A DNA stretch of 64,000 bases from DASUGC01 sp035606665 (GTDB lineage Bacteria; Acidobacteriota; Vicinamibacteria; Vicinamibacterales; SCN-69-37): the NCBI GenBank assembly GCA_035606665.1, contig DATNEY010000032.1:1-64000 (forward strand), written 5' to 3'. A program made the translations under genes and the position numbers. The notes beneath the pieces were generated by a model. That model was given only the letters and a program-made list of their open reading frames with translations. It was not told the origin of the DNA and searched no databases. Positions 26,233-35,373 of the stretch are shown piece after piece (the stretch's first letter is position 1; every line of letters begins with the position of its first letter).

Positions 26233-28088
26233 CACAACCGCTGAACACGCTGGTTGCCACCATAGCCACACTCGGTTTCACGGCGACCCTGGCGGCAGCG
26301 TTCACGATCGTTGGTCTGTCACTACGGCACGCGTTCCGGCTGAAACGCCACGACACCGAGGATCTGTTCCAGGCCTTCTGGGCCGGATTCGGCGCGGTCT
26401 TGACCGTCCTGCTGGCCGCCAATTTCCTGGTCCCCATCGGTCAGGTGGCGTACTGGATGCTGCTCGGCACCGCGGCCGTTCTCTGGTTTGTCCGGCTTCG
26501 CCTCGACGAATTCGCGATTCGGCCCGCTCCGCCCCGCTGGGTCATCGTCGCTGCCGCGGTCTTCTGTCTTTGGGTCTCGAACCTCTCGCTCGGCGCGATG
26601 ACGTACTTCGATACCGCGCTGTACCACATGCAGGGCGTTCGATGGGCGCACGAGTACGCGGTCGTTCCCGGTCTCGCGAATTTGTTCGGGCCGCTCGGTT
26701 TCAACAACGGGTCGTTCGTCTATGACGCGATGCTGAATGTGGGTCCGTGGAACGGCGCAAGCTGGCACGTTTCCAACGGCGTCTTCGCGTGCATGCTCGG
26801 CGTCCAGCTTCTGTTCACAGCGAGCGGGAGACGCGGGTCGTCACCGCACGCGCTGTTCTGTCTCCTGCTGCTTCCGTTGGCGGTCAACAGCGCCCTCGAT
26901 GGACGCGTCGCAAGCTACGGAACAGTGGTGCCGATGACGCTCCTGGTTGTTGCCGCGAGCGTCGCGATCTCACGCGCCGTCGACGCTGGCCGGACAGACG
27001 CCGAACGCGCTTTCGATTTCTTCGCGGCGACCGCGCTCGCCGCCACCGCCGTGGCGGTCAAGAGCAGCGCGGCCGTATTCGCGGCGGGAACGCTGGGCGT
27101 CGCCGTCTGGGGCCTCACAAGACGCGTCGCGTCCCGCGACGCCCGCGTCCGCGCCTTCACCTGGACAGCGGTATTCGTGACCGCGATCGCCGTCGCCTGG
27201 ACCGGCCGCGGGATCGTGCTCAGCGGGTATCCCCTCTTCCCGAGCCCGGCGTTCGCCGTGCCCGTCGACTGGCGCGTGCCGTTCGAACATGCACGGGCGG
27301 AGTTCGACTTCGTCAGGCACTCGTCCCTCGGCACGGCCGAGAAGTATCCGTTCGTCGCCGGCGACATTCAGGGATTCTTCATCTGGATCCGACCGTGGGT
27401 GAAGAGCACGCTGTACGACCTCTACGACGTGATCATCCCCGGTCTCGTCGCGCTGGCGGCCGCGGCGAGTCTCGTGATTCGGCGAAGGGGTCTGTCAGCC
27501 AGCCGCGTCGCATGGGCGGTCCCCGTGGTCGCGCCCGCGGTGCCGGCGATTCTTGCGTGGTGGCTGGTCGCGCCGATGCCGCATTACGGTACGTCGTTCC
27601 TCTGGATTCTGGCTGCCGCCATCGCGAGCGTGGCCATCCATGCTCGATCTACACAGTGGATCGGATCCAGACGTTTCGCCTGGCTCTGGCTGATGGCTGT
27701 TTCACCGGCGATCGTCACGCCGGCCTGGCCGCAAGTGTTTCGCGGCGCGTCTCCGGTCGCGATCGCGTCGAGCGTGGCTGCGGCGAATCTCAAAGGGACA
27801 AGCCCGGGTGAGTGGTTCCAGGTGACGGAGGATCGGACGATCAGAACGCCATTCACGACGGAAAGCGGCCTCGTGCTGCAGGTGCCGCAGGGCAGGTTCG
27901 GCCGGTGCTGGTATTCCGACGTGCTGTGCACCCCGAATCCGGCGCCGAACCTCCGCCTGCGGGTGCCGGCGCATATCGAACGGGGCTTCGCGGTGGATGG
28001 CGACTGGCGGATGATCGGCTGGCCGGAACCGTGGCGCTCGGAGCTGCTGCCCGCGATGCGAAAATCGTGGAGCAAGGAAGATCGTTGA
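26229..28088 (+). CDS. Large polytopic membrane protein, probable GT-C glycosyltransferase
   Basis: A 619-residue protein with about 12 helices, a loop after the fourth helix carrying TYFDTALYHMQGVRWAHEY, and a C-terminal soluble segment of about 130 residues. The Asp and the pattern D-T-A-L-Y-H-x-Q are shared with bacterial glycan-locus membrane proteins of unknown activity, and the layout (acidic first loop, soluble tail) is that of GT-C enzymes. It is the last gene of the nine-gene operon and coupled to the sulfatase-family gene. A Wzy-like polymerase role cannot be excluded. Confidence 0.6.
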   Translation: MTQPLNTLVATIATLGFTATLAAAFTIVGLSLRHAFRLKRHDTEDLFQAFWAGFGAVLTVLLAANFLVPIGQVAYWMLLGTAAVLWFVRLRLDEFAIRPAPPRWVIVAAAVFCLWVSNLSLGAMTYFDTALYHMQGVRWAHEYAVVPGLANLFGPLGFNNGSFVYDAMLNVGPWNGASWHVSNGVFACMLGVQLLFTASGRRGSSPHALFCLLLLPLAVNSALDGRVASYGTVVPMTLLVVAASVAISRAVDAGRTDAERAFDFFAATALAATAVAVKSSAAVFAAGTLGVAVWGLTRRVASRDARVRAFTWTAVFVTAIAVAWTGRGIVLSGYPLFPSPAFAVPVDWRVPFEHARAEFDFVRHSSLGTAEKYPFVAGDIQGFFIWIRPWVKSTLYDLYDVIIPGLVALAAAASLVIRRRGLSASRVAWAVPVVAPAVPAILAWWLVAPMPHYGTSFLWILAAAIASVAIHARSTQWIGSRRFAWLWLMAVSPAIVTPAWPQVFRGASPVAIASSVAAANLKGTSPGEWFQVTEDRTIRTPFTTESGLVLQVPQGRFGRCWYSDVLCTPNPAPNLRLRVPAHIERGFAVDGDWRMIGWPEPWRSELLPAMRKSWSKEDR

Positions 28089-28093
28089 CGTCG

Positions 28094-30103
28094 TTATCTG
28101 ATCCGCGGCCGGCGGCGTGCCAGGTCCGCGTCCAGGCGCTGACGGAGCGTGCTCAGCACCGGCGAATTGGCCCCCACGAGGTCGTTCAGCTGCGCAGGAT
28201 CGTCCCGAAGTGAATAGAGTTCCTCACGCTTCGTTCCCTCATTGCGGATGTACTGGAACCCTTCGCCGAAGATCGTCTTCATCGCCCCTTTGCGGGCCGG
28301 ATAGGAATCAGGATACGCGGTGGTGACCCGAGCCGCATCGGCCATGACGACACCGTCCCCGTGACCGCCGCCCGTGGCCATCCGGAGGAGCGAGTGGCCG
28401 GGAAAACCCTGGCCGTTCGCGAGGCCGGCGATCTCCAGAAACGTGAGCGGCAGATCTCGCAGGCTGACGATGTCCGTCACACGCGACGCCGCCGGCACCG
28501 TTGGTGGATGTACGACAATCAGCGGCACGTGCAACAGCGGCAGATACAGGCTGGCGGAGTGCTCCAGCAGATCGTGTTCTCCAAAGTGCTCGCCGTGGTC
28601 GGCGGTGATCACGATGACGGTCTTATCGATCAGACCCCGCTCGGCGAGCTGCTCAAAGAGGCGGCCGAGTTGATCGTCCAGGTAAGCGATCGCGCCGTCG
28701 TACGCATTGTTCAGCTCTCGAATCTCGGCCGGTGACCACTCGTTGTACGGCCGTGACTCCAGGTTGCCTCGCGGAGTAGTAGGGCTGAATCTGGTGGCAA
28801 ACTCCCCGGGCGGGAGATACGGGGCGTGCGCGTCGAACAGGTTCAAGAAGGCAAAGAACGGGCGCGACCCGTCATTACCGTCGATCCAGGCGATCAAGTC
28901 CTCCCGAATCTGCCGGGCGCTCTTCCGCCCGAAGTTGTCGTTCGTCTGCAGGCGATTCTGCAGCTTGGTATCCCGCAGGAGCATCGATCCTAAAGACGTC
29001 GACAGCAACGATGTTTCGAGATCCGTCTTCCGCTCTTCGTAGTGCTGGAACCCCCGCGCCAATCCGTACGCCTTGCTTCCGTACAGCGGATTCGCCACGA
29101 ACCCCGCTGTCCTGTAGCCCCCGGCCGTCAGCGCCTCCCCGATCGTCGGATAGGTTCCATCAAGGGGAGTGGCAAAGCCCGCGGTCAGCTCACTCGGCAT
29201 CCGGGCGGTGAACATGCTGGCGTGGGACGCCAGGGTCCATGGAGCCGGCGCGATCGCCGTTTCAAACACGGCGCCCTTCGTGCCAAAACGATCGAGGTTA
29301 GGACTCGTCGCACGCGCGTACCCGTAGGTGCCGAGACTGCTCGCCCGCAGCGTGTCCGCGACGATCAGCAGAATGTTCGGGCGATTCGCGGGTGCCGGCG
29401 GAAGATCGCGCGCCTTCCTCGACTCGAGCCACCCCGGACCGAAGCTGGCCACGAGAGCCGGTATCACGACCAGACCAGCAAGGAACGGAAGCGCGCGGCG
29501 GAAGACTTGCTGCGTGAGCCAGAGGTGCCGCCATGCGACGCGACCGAGCTGCGTTGCGACACCCAACGCGACGAACACGAGCGCCCAGTGGTGAATGCTC
29601 TTGACCGCGAGAAGCGCCCAGGCGAGGACGCCCATGAATAGAGTGGTGTTGAGCGACCATGGCGCAGAGCGCCTGAACGGCCGGCCGGCGAGGTAGGTGA
29701 GCACGCCGGCGACGCCGAACAACATCAGATCGCCGAGCGGCACTCGCAGGAAGTACTCGAACCCCGTCAAGGCCGAGCCAATGATCTCCTTGCGATAGGT
29801 CGTGCAACCGGTTTCGCCGGCAATCACGAGAAGTGCGATCGAAAGAATGGTCGGGGCCAGTCCGGCGGCGCGGGTGGCCAGAGCCTCACGCAGCGCCGGA
29901 GACTGTTCCGTAGAGCGAACGAGGATCCGCTTCCACCGGTGCCGAAAGGTGGCGCTCGAGAGGAGAATGCCGCACAGCCCGAGCGCAGCGACGACGGCAT
30001 GCGGCTTGTCGAGTGGCCAGGCGGCGGAGAGCGCCGCCACGACCACCAGCGCGGAGAGTCCCGCCGCGATCCTTTCGAGCCATGTTGGAAACCAACGGAT
30101 CAC
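28094..30103 (-). CDS. Second membrane-anchored sulfatase-superfamily protein (Thr type)
   Basis: A 669-residue protein with about five to seven N-terminal helices (1-215) followed by an external alkaline-phosphatase-type domain. ILLIVADTLRASSLG and ITADHGEHFGEHD provide metal ligands. The active-site stretch is APWTLASHASMFTA, again with Thr where sulfatases have Cys or Ser, and here also Ala for Pro. Residue blocks such as RPFFAFLNLFDAH are nearly identical to the protein at 24466-26232, so they are paralogues on opposite strands facing each other across 25-30 kb. The GTG start has GGAG five bases upstream. It is the last gene of the large minus operon. A phospho-group transferase is more likely than sulfatase. 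Confidence 0.7.
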   Translation of the reverse strand: MIRWFPTWLERIAAGLSALVVVAALSAAWPLDKPHAVVAALGLCGILLSSATFRHRWKRILVRSTEQSPALREALATRAAGLAPTILSIALLVIAGETGCTTYRKEIIGSALTGFEYFLRVPLGDLMLFGVAGVLTYLAGRPFRRSAPWSLNTTLFMGVLAWALLAVKSIHHWALVFVALGVATQLGRVAWRHLWLTQQVFRRALPFLAGLVVIPALVASFGPGWLESRKARDLPPAPANRPNILLIVADTLRASSLGTYGYARATSPNLDRFGTKGAVFETAIAPAPWTLASHASMFTARMPSELTAGFATPLDGTYPTIGEALTAGGYRTAGFVANPLYGSKAYGLARGFQHYEERKTDLETSLLSTSLGSMLLRDTKLQNRLQTNDNFGRKSARQIREDLIAWIDGNDGSRPFFAFLNLFDAHAPYLPPGEFATRFSPTTPRGNLESRPYNEWSPAEIRELNNAYDGAIAYLDDQLGRLFEQLAERGLIDKTVIVITADHGEHFGEHDLLEHSASLYLPLLHVPLIVVHPPTVPAASRVTDIVSLRDLPLTFLEIAGLANGQGFPGHSLLRMATGGGHGDGVVMADAARVTTAYPDSYPARKGAMKTIFGEGFQYIRNEGTKREELYSLRDDPAQLNDLVGANSPVLSTLRQRLDADLARRRPRIR

Positions 30104-30149
30104 GAGCGCTCCATCAGTGCGGCGGCGGAGCTACCCGCCGGCTTCCGCC

Positions 30150-31016
30150 CTACTTCCGTTTGAGCCAGCCACCTGGGTTGAACGTCAGCACGAAGTTTTC
30201 GCGGAGCAGATCCTGTTCGAATTTGCCCGCGCCCTCGCCGGCGAGGTACTTGTTCACCGCGGCCATCGGCCCGCCGCCGTTTCCTTCCACGTACTTCAGG
30301 TCGGGCAGTGGCAGCGCATCCAGGTTGGTGTCCTCGACCACGATGTAGCTGTCCTTGCTGACCATCGGCGCGTAGGCCGTGAGCTCGTCGAACACGTGGG
30401 CGGCCGCGTGGTTCGAGTCGAGCACCACCAGGACCTTCTTGCCGGCCACGCGCTGCCGAATCTTCTCCACGATGGCAGGATCGGTCGAGCTGCCCAGGAA
30501 GAACTCGACGTGTTTCTTCCACAACGGCAGCTTCTCGGCCTCTTCCTCGTACCGCGTGATGTCGACTGTCAGCACTTTGGAGTCGTCGAGGCCCATGCCC
30601 TCGAGCATGTGCGCCCAGTAGATCGCCGACCCGCCGTACGCGGTGCCCGCTTCGATGATGTAGTCGGGACGAACGTCGAAGATGAGCTGCTGCATCATGT
30701 ACAGGTCCATCGGATTCTTCTGAATCCTGATGCCCATGTAGTAGAGGTTCCCCCAGATGCCCAGCTCGTGCCAGAGCATCTGCAGCTCCTTCTGCTTCTC
30801 GGGGCCCAGTTTCTCGGTGCGCCTGGCGGCGATGCGCTCGCCGGCTTCGCGTGACGCCTTCAGTGTCGCGGGGTCGCGCAGGTCGCTCTGCGCCTGGAGC
30901 TTGCTGATTTGCCAGGGCGTGTAGACAAGCTTCCCGAACGCATAGCCTGCAACGACGGTCACCGCGGCGGTGAACAGGCAATAGAGGACGACACTACGGA
31001 ATGAGTAGGACTTCAT
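30150..31016 (-). CDS. CmcI-like (cephalosporin hydroxylase family) SAM methyltransferase, membrane-anchored
   Basis: A 288-residue protein. One N-terminal membrane helix (about 7-29) and a basic linker precede a Rossmann domain with IIEAGTAYGGSAIYW (SAM-binding loop), VLTVDITRY, LVVLDSNHAAAHV and a C-terminal PGGWL. These match the cephalosporin hydroxylase/rhamnosyl O-methyltransferase family (PF04989), whose members are SAM-dependent O-methyltransferases despite the name. The ATG at 31016 has GGAG about ten bases upstream. A longer frame upstream runs antisense-like through cysD and is rejected. It probably O-methylates a sugar hydroxyl. The membrane anchor is unusual for the family. Confidence 0.75.
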   Translation of the reverse strand: MKSYSFRSVVLYCLFTAAVTVVAGYAFGKLVYTPWQISKLQAQSDLRDPATLKASREAGERIAARRTEKLGPEKQKELQMLWHELGIWGNLYYMGIRIQKNPMDLYMMQQLIFDVRPDYIIEAGTAYGGSAIYWAHMLEGMGLDDSKVLTVDITRYEEEAEKLPLWKKHVEFFLGSSTDPAIVEKIRQRVAGKKVLVVLDSNHAAAHVFDELTAYAPMVSKDSYIVVEDTNLDALPLPDLKYVEGNGGGPMAAVNKYLAGEGAGKFEQDLLRENFVLTFNPGGWLKRK

Positions 31017-31042
31017 CTCTGGAGGGCTCCAATCCCCTACTA

Positions 31043-31063
31043 TTTCGGCACTTCGGGCCGAAA
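31043..31063 (-). promoter_or_regulatory. Intra-operon hairpin between cysD and the CmcI-like gene
   Basis: A perfect 7 bp inverted repeat, tttcggc (31043-31049) and gccgaaa (31057-31063), with a 7-base loop fills the 55-base gap. On the transcribed minus strand no U run follows, so it is more likely a processing, stabilising or attenuating hairpin than a full terminator. Confidence 0.4.
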
Positions 31064-31071
31064 CCTTTGGT

Positions 31072-31953
31072 CTACATGTAGCCGTCGCGCCTGAGCGTCT
31101 CGAGTCCGCCGCCGTCTTCACTGTCCTGCGCGCGGCCGGACCGCTCGGCGATATTCGCGAACTTGCCCGTCTTGAGCTCCGCGATGATTTCGGCTGGCGT
31201 GCGGGCATCCGATTCGACCGCGTTCGTGCATGGATAGCAGCCGAGTGACCGGTAACGGCGGCCATCGCCCTGGTTGTAGTAGAGCGACACGGTCGGAATG
31301 TTCTCGCGCTCGATGTATTCCCAGATGTTGAGCTCCGTCCAGTCGAGCAACGGATGAATGCGCACGTGCGTGCCGGGCGCGAACTCGGTCTTGTACTGAT
31401 TCCAGAATTCCGGCGGCTGGTCGGCGACGTCCCAGGTGTTCTCCACATTGCGCGGCGAGAAGTAACGCTCCTTCGAGCGGCTGCCCTCTTCGTCCGCGCG
31501 CACGCCGGCGATGATGCCGGTGAACGGCTCCGTGTTCGGATCGACCTCGTACTTCCTGGTCGCTCCATTGAAGCGATAGCGCGGCCACTCGCCCGACAGC
31601 GTTTTCTTCAGCGCCTCCGTCTTCAGCAGTCCGCAGCAGGTGATGCGATCCACCGCGCCCGCGGGGAACGTGCGCTTGCTGTCGAGGGCGTCACGGTTCT
31701 CGCCGTAGATGAGGTTCAGGCGCCACTCGGCCGCCAGCCGATCGCGATACGCGATCATCTCCGGAATCTTGAACGACGTGTCGATGTGGATCAGGGGAAA
31801 CGGCACGTGACCGAAGAAGGCCTTGCGCGCGAGCCACAGCAGCACCGTGCTGTCTTTCCCGATCGACCACAGCATGCCGAGCTGCCGGAAGCTGGCGTAA
31901 GCCTCCCGAAACAGGAAGACGCTGCGGGCTTCGAGCGAATCTAGATGATGCAT
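31072..31953 (-). CDS. cysD: Sulfate adenylyltransferase subunit 2
   Basis: A 293-residue PP-loop ATPase. The PP-loop SIGKDS is at residues 30-35, IHIDTSFKIPEM and the CCGLLKTEAL region follow, then GVRADEEGSRSKERYFSP, WTELNIWEYI and LGCYPCT (residues 237-243). All are typical of CysD. With CysN it makes adenosine 5'-phosphosulfate (APS) from ATP and sulfate. The gene is 8 bases from cysC and follows cysN and a sulfotransferase, in reverse genomic order. No cysH or sulfite reductase is present, so the APS is directed to PAPS and sulfation instead of cysteine synthesis. Confidence 0.95.
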   Translation of the reverse strand: MHHLDSLEARSVFLFREAYASFRQLGMLWSIGKDSTVLLWLARKAFFGHVPFPLIHIDTSFKIPEMIAYRDRLAAEWRLNLIYGENRDALDSKRTFPAGAVDRITCCGLLKTEALKKTLSGEWPRYRFNGATRKYEVDPNTEPFTGIIAGVRADEEGSRSKERYFSPRNVENTWDVADQPPEFWNQYKTEFAPGTHVRIHPLLDWTELNIWEYIERENIPTVSLYYNQGDGRRYRSLGCYPCTNAVESDARTPAEIIAELKTGKFANIAERSGRAQDSEDGGGLETLRRDGYM

Positions 31954-31961
31954 GGCGCGGT

Positions 31962-32477
31962 CTACCCTGCTCCCAGCACGGTGTCGAGCACGCGGCGGCC
32001 GGCGTCCTCGACACTGAGATTCGACGTGTCAACCACGAGTTCCGGCGACAGCGGCGGCTCGTAGGGATCGCTCACGCCGGTGAATTCCGCGATCTCACCG
32101 CGCCTCGCGCGGGCATACAGCCCTTTCACATCGCGGCGCTCGCACGCGTCGATCGGCGTCGACACGTGGACTTCGATGAATCGCCGGCAGAGACTCCGCA
32201 CGAAATCCCTCGATTCCCGGTAGGGAGAAATCAGCGCCGCGATCACCACGACGCCGTGGTGCTCCAGCCGGCTGGCCATGTACCCCGCCCGCCTGACATG
32301 AGCGTCGCGCTCGGCCTTGCTGAACCCCGTCGCCGGAAACACGCCCCGCAGCGCGTCACCATCGAGCATCTCCACGCGCGCGCCGCGCGCCCGGAGCTCG
32401 CGGCCCACCCACTCGGCCAGCGTGCTCTTCCCGGAGCCCGACAGACCCGTGAACCAGATCACCGCGGGCGTCACCAT
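31962..32477 (-). CDS. cysC: Adenylylsulfate (APS) kinase
   Basis: A 171-residue kinase of standard compact length. The P-loop GLSGSGKST is at residues 11-19, LDGDALR at 38-44, LISPYRESR at 82-90, and the lid segment RDVKGLYARAR near 115-125. All catalytic signatures are intact, so it should phosphorylate APS at the 3' position to give PAPS. The ATG at 32477 overlaps the end of cysN by 7 bases; the frame further upstream has no kinase sequence. This intact copy explains why the kinase domain fused to CysN next door can be degenerate. Confidence 0.95.
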   Translation of the reverse strand: MVTPAVIWFTGLSGSGKSTLAEWVGRELRARGARVEMLDGDALRGVFPATGFSKAERDAHVRRAGYMASRLEHHGVVVIAALISPYRESRDFVRSLCRRFIEVHVSTPIDACERRDVKGLYARARRGEIAEFTGVSDPYEPPLSPELVVDTSNLSVEDAGRRVLDTVLGAG

Positions 32478-34285
32478 GGCCGGAACACCGCACCCTGGTC
32501 GACGAGGAGCCGGTGAATGCGCGCGACACTTTCCTCGTCCGTCTCGCCCGCCAGGAGCATCAAATCGCACGCGAGATCCGATTCACCGCGGTCGCCGATC
32601 CAGACCGTCAGTATTCGCGACGGATCGACGCTCGTTCTGATGAAATTCATCTCCTCTTCCGTCAACGCCTGCGCCGAGACGATCAGAATCAGGCCGGCAT
32701 CCAGCATCAGGTTGGCGACTTCGCCGAGTCGCCGCACATGCTCGTGCCGGTTCTCGCGGCCGCGCGCCAGGTCGGCATCGATGCCGTAGAGCACGTTGCC
32801 CATGCCGATGAAGTAGGCGATGCGGCCCTCGTCGAACAGCCGCGCCTCGATCTGCTTCGCCAGGGTCTTGCGATCTGTTTCCTTCGGCCCCGTGATCACC
32901 AGCATCGTCGGGCGCTGCGCGAACCTCGCGGCGCGCCGTTCGGGCGCGATGAAGCTGGGCTCCCACTTGTACTCGCGCAGGAGGACCTGCTCGCGGACCG
33001 CATCCTGCTTGTCGCCGAGCGGCTCGCGGATGATGCCACCGCCGCTGATCTCGTAGCGATCGATGATCACGAAGCGGCTGGTTCCCGCGAGCGCCTCGCC
33101 GACGTCGAAAGCGACGGCGCGATTGCAGGCAATCGTACACTCCGCGACTTCGTGGCGGGCCACTGCGGTCTTCGTTTCCGACGCAGAGAGGCTGGACGCG
33201 TCGATGACCCGGTGAATCTCCTCGACGCGCATCGTCGCACGCGTCGTGCCGATCTTGAGGCCGTAGTCGCGGCGCGGGACCAGCGGGTCGCGGCCGAGCC
33301 AGAAGAGGCTGACCTTGAAGCGGGAGCTGATCTCGGGGCGCGGCTCGCTGGCGAGCGCCGCCACTTCGCCCCGATTGACGAAGATCTGCTCCTTGAGGGT
33401 GAAGCCCACCGCTTCACCCGCGTGAATCGCAGTGGCCGGCTCGCGATTGAATGCCTCGAAACTCCTGATCGCCGAACGCTTGCCCGACGGGTAGAACACG
33501 ACCTCGTCGCCGGCGCGGGCCGTGCCCGATGCAACGGTGCCGGCGATGATGCGACGATCGTCGCCGTCGTTCGTGAACTTGTAGACGCCCTGCACGGGCA
33601 TGCGGAATGCGCGGTCGCGCTCGTCGGCGAGTGCCGGGAACGCGTCGAGCATCTCGAGCACCGTCGGCCCGGAGTACCAGGGGAACGCCTTCGATCGTGT
33701 GGCGATGTTCTCGCCGTCCCGGCCCACTACCGGAATCACCGCCACCGGCGTGACGCCGACTTGGCGGAGGAACGCGCGGTACTCCGCCTCGATTTTCTCG
33801 AAGTGGCTGCGATCGTGGCCGACGAGATCCATCTTGTTGACGAGGACGGCGACCTGCGCGACGCCCAGCATCGACATCATGTACCCGTGCCGCCGCGAGT
33901 TCTCCTGGACGCCCTCCTTGGCATCGATCACGAGCAGCGCGGCTTCCGCCCGCGCGGCGCCGGTGATGAGGTTCTTCAGAAACTCGATGTGCCCGGGCGC
34001 GTCGATGATGATGTAGTCACGCGCCGGTGTCTTGAAGAACACGCGTGCGGCGTCGATCGTAATCCCCTGCGCGCGCTCGTCCTTGAGCGCGTCCAGAAGA
34101 AACGCGTATTCGAACGGCTTCGCCGTGCGCTCGCACAACGCGCGCACCTGCTCGAGTTTGCCCTGCGGCAGCGATCCCGTGTCCGCGAGCAGCCGGCCGA
34201 TGATCGTGCTCTTGCCGTGATCGACGTGGCCGCCGATCACGATGTTCATGCGCTGGCGCTGGGCCGCGGCCGGGACCGGCGTCAT
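32471..34285 (-). CDS. cysN: Sulfate adenylyltransferase subunit 1 fused to a degenerate APS-kinase domain
   Basis: A 604-residue protein. The GTPase domain has G1 GHVDHGKST (18-26), G3 DAPGH (95-99) and G4 NKMD (150-153), followed by EF-Tu-type beta domains (about 230-440). The last 145 residues align with APS kinase, but the P-loop has become GPKETDRKT (466-474), the DGDN motif reads GMGN, and the SPYR motif is missing. This domain therefore should not bind ATP or phosphorylate APS; it may serve as a structural or regulatory remnant. CysN drives sulfate adenylylation by GTP hydrolysis with CysD. The ATG overlaps the sulfotransferase stop (ATGA). Confidence 0.9.
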   Translation of the reverse strand: MTPVPAAAQRQRMNIVIGGHVDHGKSTIIGRLLADTGSLPQGKLEQVRALCERTAKPFEYAFLLDALKDERAQGITIDAARVFFKTPARDYIIIDAPGHIEFLKNLITGAARAEAALLVIDAKEGVQENSRRHGYMMSMLGVAQVAVLVNKMDLVGHDRSHFEKIEAEYRAFLRQVGVTPVAVIPVVGRDGENIATRSKAFPWYSGPTVLEMLDAFPALADERDRAFRMPVQGVYKFTNDGDDRRIIAGTVASGTARAGDEVVFYPSGKRSAIRSFEAFNREPATAIHAGEAVGFTLKEQIFVNRGEVAALASEPRPEISSRFKVSLFWLGRDPLVPRRDYGLKIGTTRATMRVEEIHRVIDASSLSASETKTAVARHEVAECTIACNRAVAFDVGEALAGTSRFVIIDRYEISGGGIIREPLGDKQDAVREQVLLREYKWEPSFIAPERRAARFAQRPTMLVITGPKETDRKTLAKQIEARLFDEGRIAYFIGMGNVLYGIDADLARGRENRHEHVRRLGEVANLMLDAGLILIVSAQALTEEEMNFIRTSVDPSRILTVWIGDRGESDLACDLMLLAGETDEESVARIHRLLVDQGAVFRPW

Positions 34286-35373
34286 GCGAGATCTCCATAG
34301 AACCGCGCGGCCGGGTACGTGCCACGGGCGGCCGCGGCCCGGCAGTAGGCGAGGATGCGGTCGCGGACGGCCGGCGTCACGTCCTCGTGGCGCTTTTCGC
34401 TGCCGCTCGCCATGAACGCGCCGCCCGCCACCGAGAACATCGTCGGCGGCGCCATTTCGAACCATTCTTCCCGATCTTTCATGTACTTGAACGTGCACCG
34501 CTCGATGACGCGCGCGCGCTCATCCTGTGTCAGCGTACGGCCGAGGAACGCGGTGATGCGGTCCAGGACGCCGCCGAAGTCACGGTTCATCTCCTCGAAG
34601 TGCACGAACAGGACGTTCGACCGTTCCCGCGAGAGACGCCACCAGCCCTCGACATGTCGCGGCCAGGGCAGCCAGTACATCCGGTCGCTGCAGAACCAGT
34701 CCGCCATCGTGTCGACCGGCGGGAGAAAGGGCCCGAGCATGGTGCGGTTGAAGTCCATGATGCTCGCAAAGCAGCTCACCGGGTGGCGCGCAACATAGAC
34801 ATACCGGGCGTCCGGCGAATACGGGCACAGCTCCGCGGGGAGATGGGTCTTGACGATGCGAGCGGGCGGCGTGCCTGCGAGCGGCGCCGCGGCCATCGTC
34901 ACGGTATTCGTCGCGTCGATCCAGGGACTGAGCGTGTTGAGATGACGGATGCCGGAATCAGTGAAGTCACCAGCGCCGTGCGTGATGATCTGGTAGACGA
35001 TCTGCTGCATCCACGTCGTGCCGCATCGCATCTGCGTCGCGACGAAGATGTCCTCAGGCCGCGGCGTGTAGCCCTTCGCCTGCGCGAACACCTCCGGGCT
35101 GCTGGCCTTCATGGGACCGTGCACGCCCCCGTACTCGAACGACGGCAATCCCTTCTGCCGGCGGGCAAGCGGTGAGAGCAGGTGCGCCATGGGCAGTGCG
35201 GGCAGTGACATCAGCCTGATGCGCCGCTTGAGCGCGCGGCGTTCCTTGAGGGTCCGGCCGAAATAGGCCACGCCTTCGGTGTTCCGGCTTTCCCACCGGA
35301 AGTACCAGAACAGGTAGAACAGGCCGGCCAGGAACGTCGCGCCGGCCGTCAGGAGGAGGCTGGGCCAGCTCAT
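34282..35373 (-). CDS. Membrane-anchored PAPS-dependent sulfotransferase
   Basis: A 363-residue protein. An N-terminal membrane helix (about 5-25) and a basic linker precede a sulfotransferase domain (PF00685 type). The 5'-phosphosulfate loop is ATQMRCGTTW (112-121), IVKTHLP is at about 173-179, and the 3'-phosphate motif YVYVARHPVSCFAS supplies Arg196 and Ser200. It transfers sulfate from PAPS to a hydroxyl. Anchored on the membrane, it probably modifies a lipid-linked glycan on the cytosolic face. The ATG at 35373 overlaps the small gene upstream and is coupled to cysN downstream. The four-gene arrangement makes and uses PAPS. Confidence 0.9.
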   Translation of the reverse strand: MSWPSLLLTAGATFLAGLFYLFWYFRWESRNTEGVAYFGRTLKERRALKRRIRLMSLPALPMAHLLSPLARRQKGLPSFEYGGVHGPMKASSPEVFAQAKGYTPRPEDIFVATQMRCGTTWMQQIVYQIITHGAGDFTDSGIRHLNTLSPWIDATNTVTMAAAPLAGTPPARIVKTHLPAELCPYSPDARYVYVARHPVSCFASIMDFNRTMLGPFLPPVDTMADWFCSDRMYWLPWPRHVEGWWRLSRERSNVLFVHFEEMNRDFGGVLDRITAFLGRTLTQDERARVIERCTFKYMKDREEWFEMAPPTMFSVAGGAFMASGSEKRHEDVTPAVRDRILAYCRAAAARGTYPAARFYGDLA

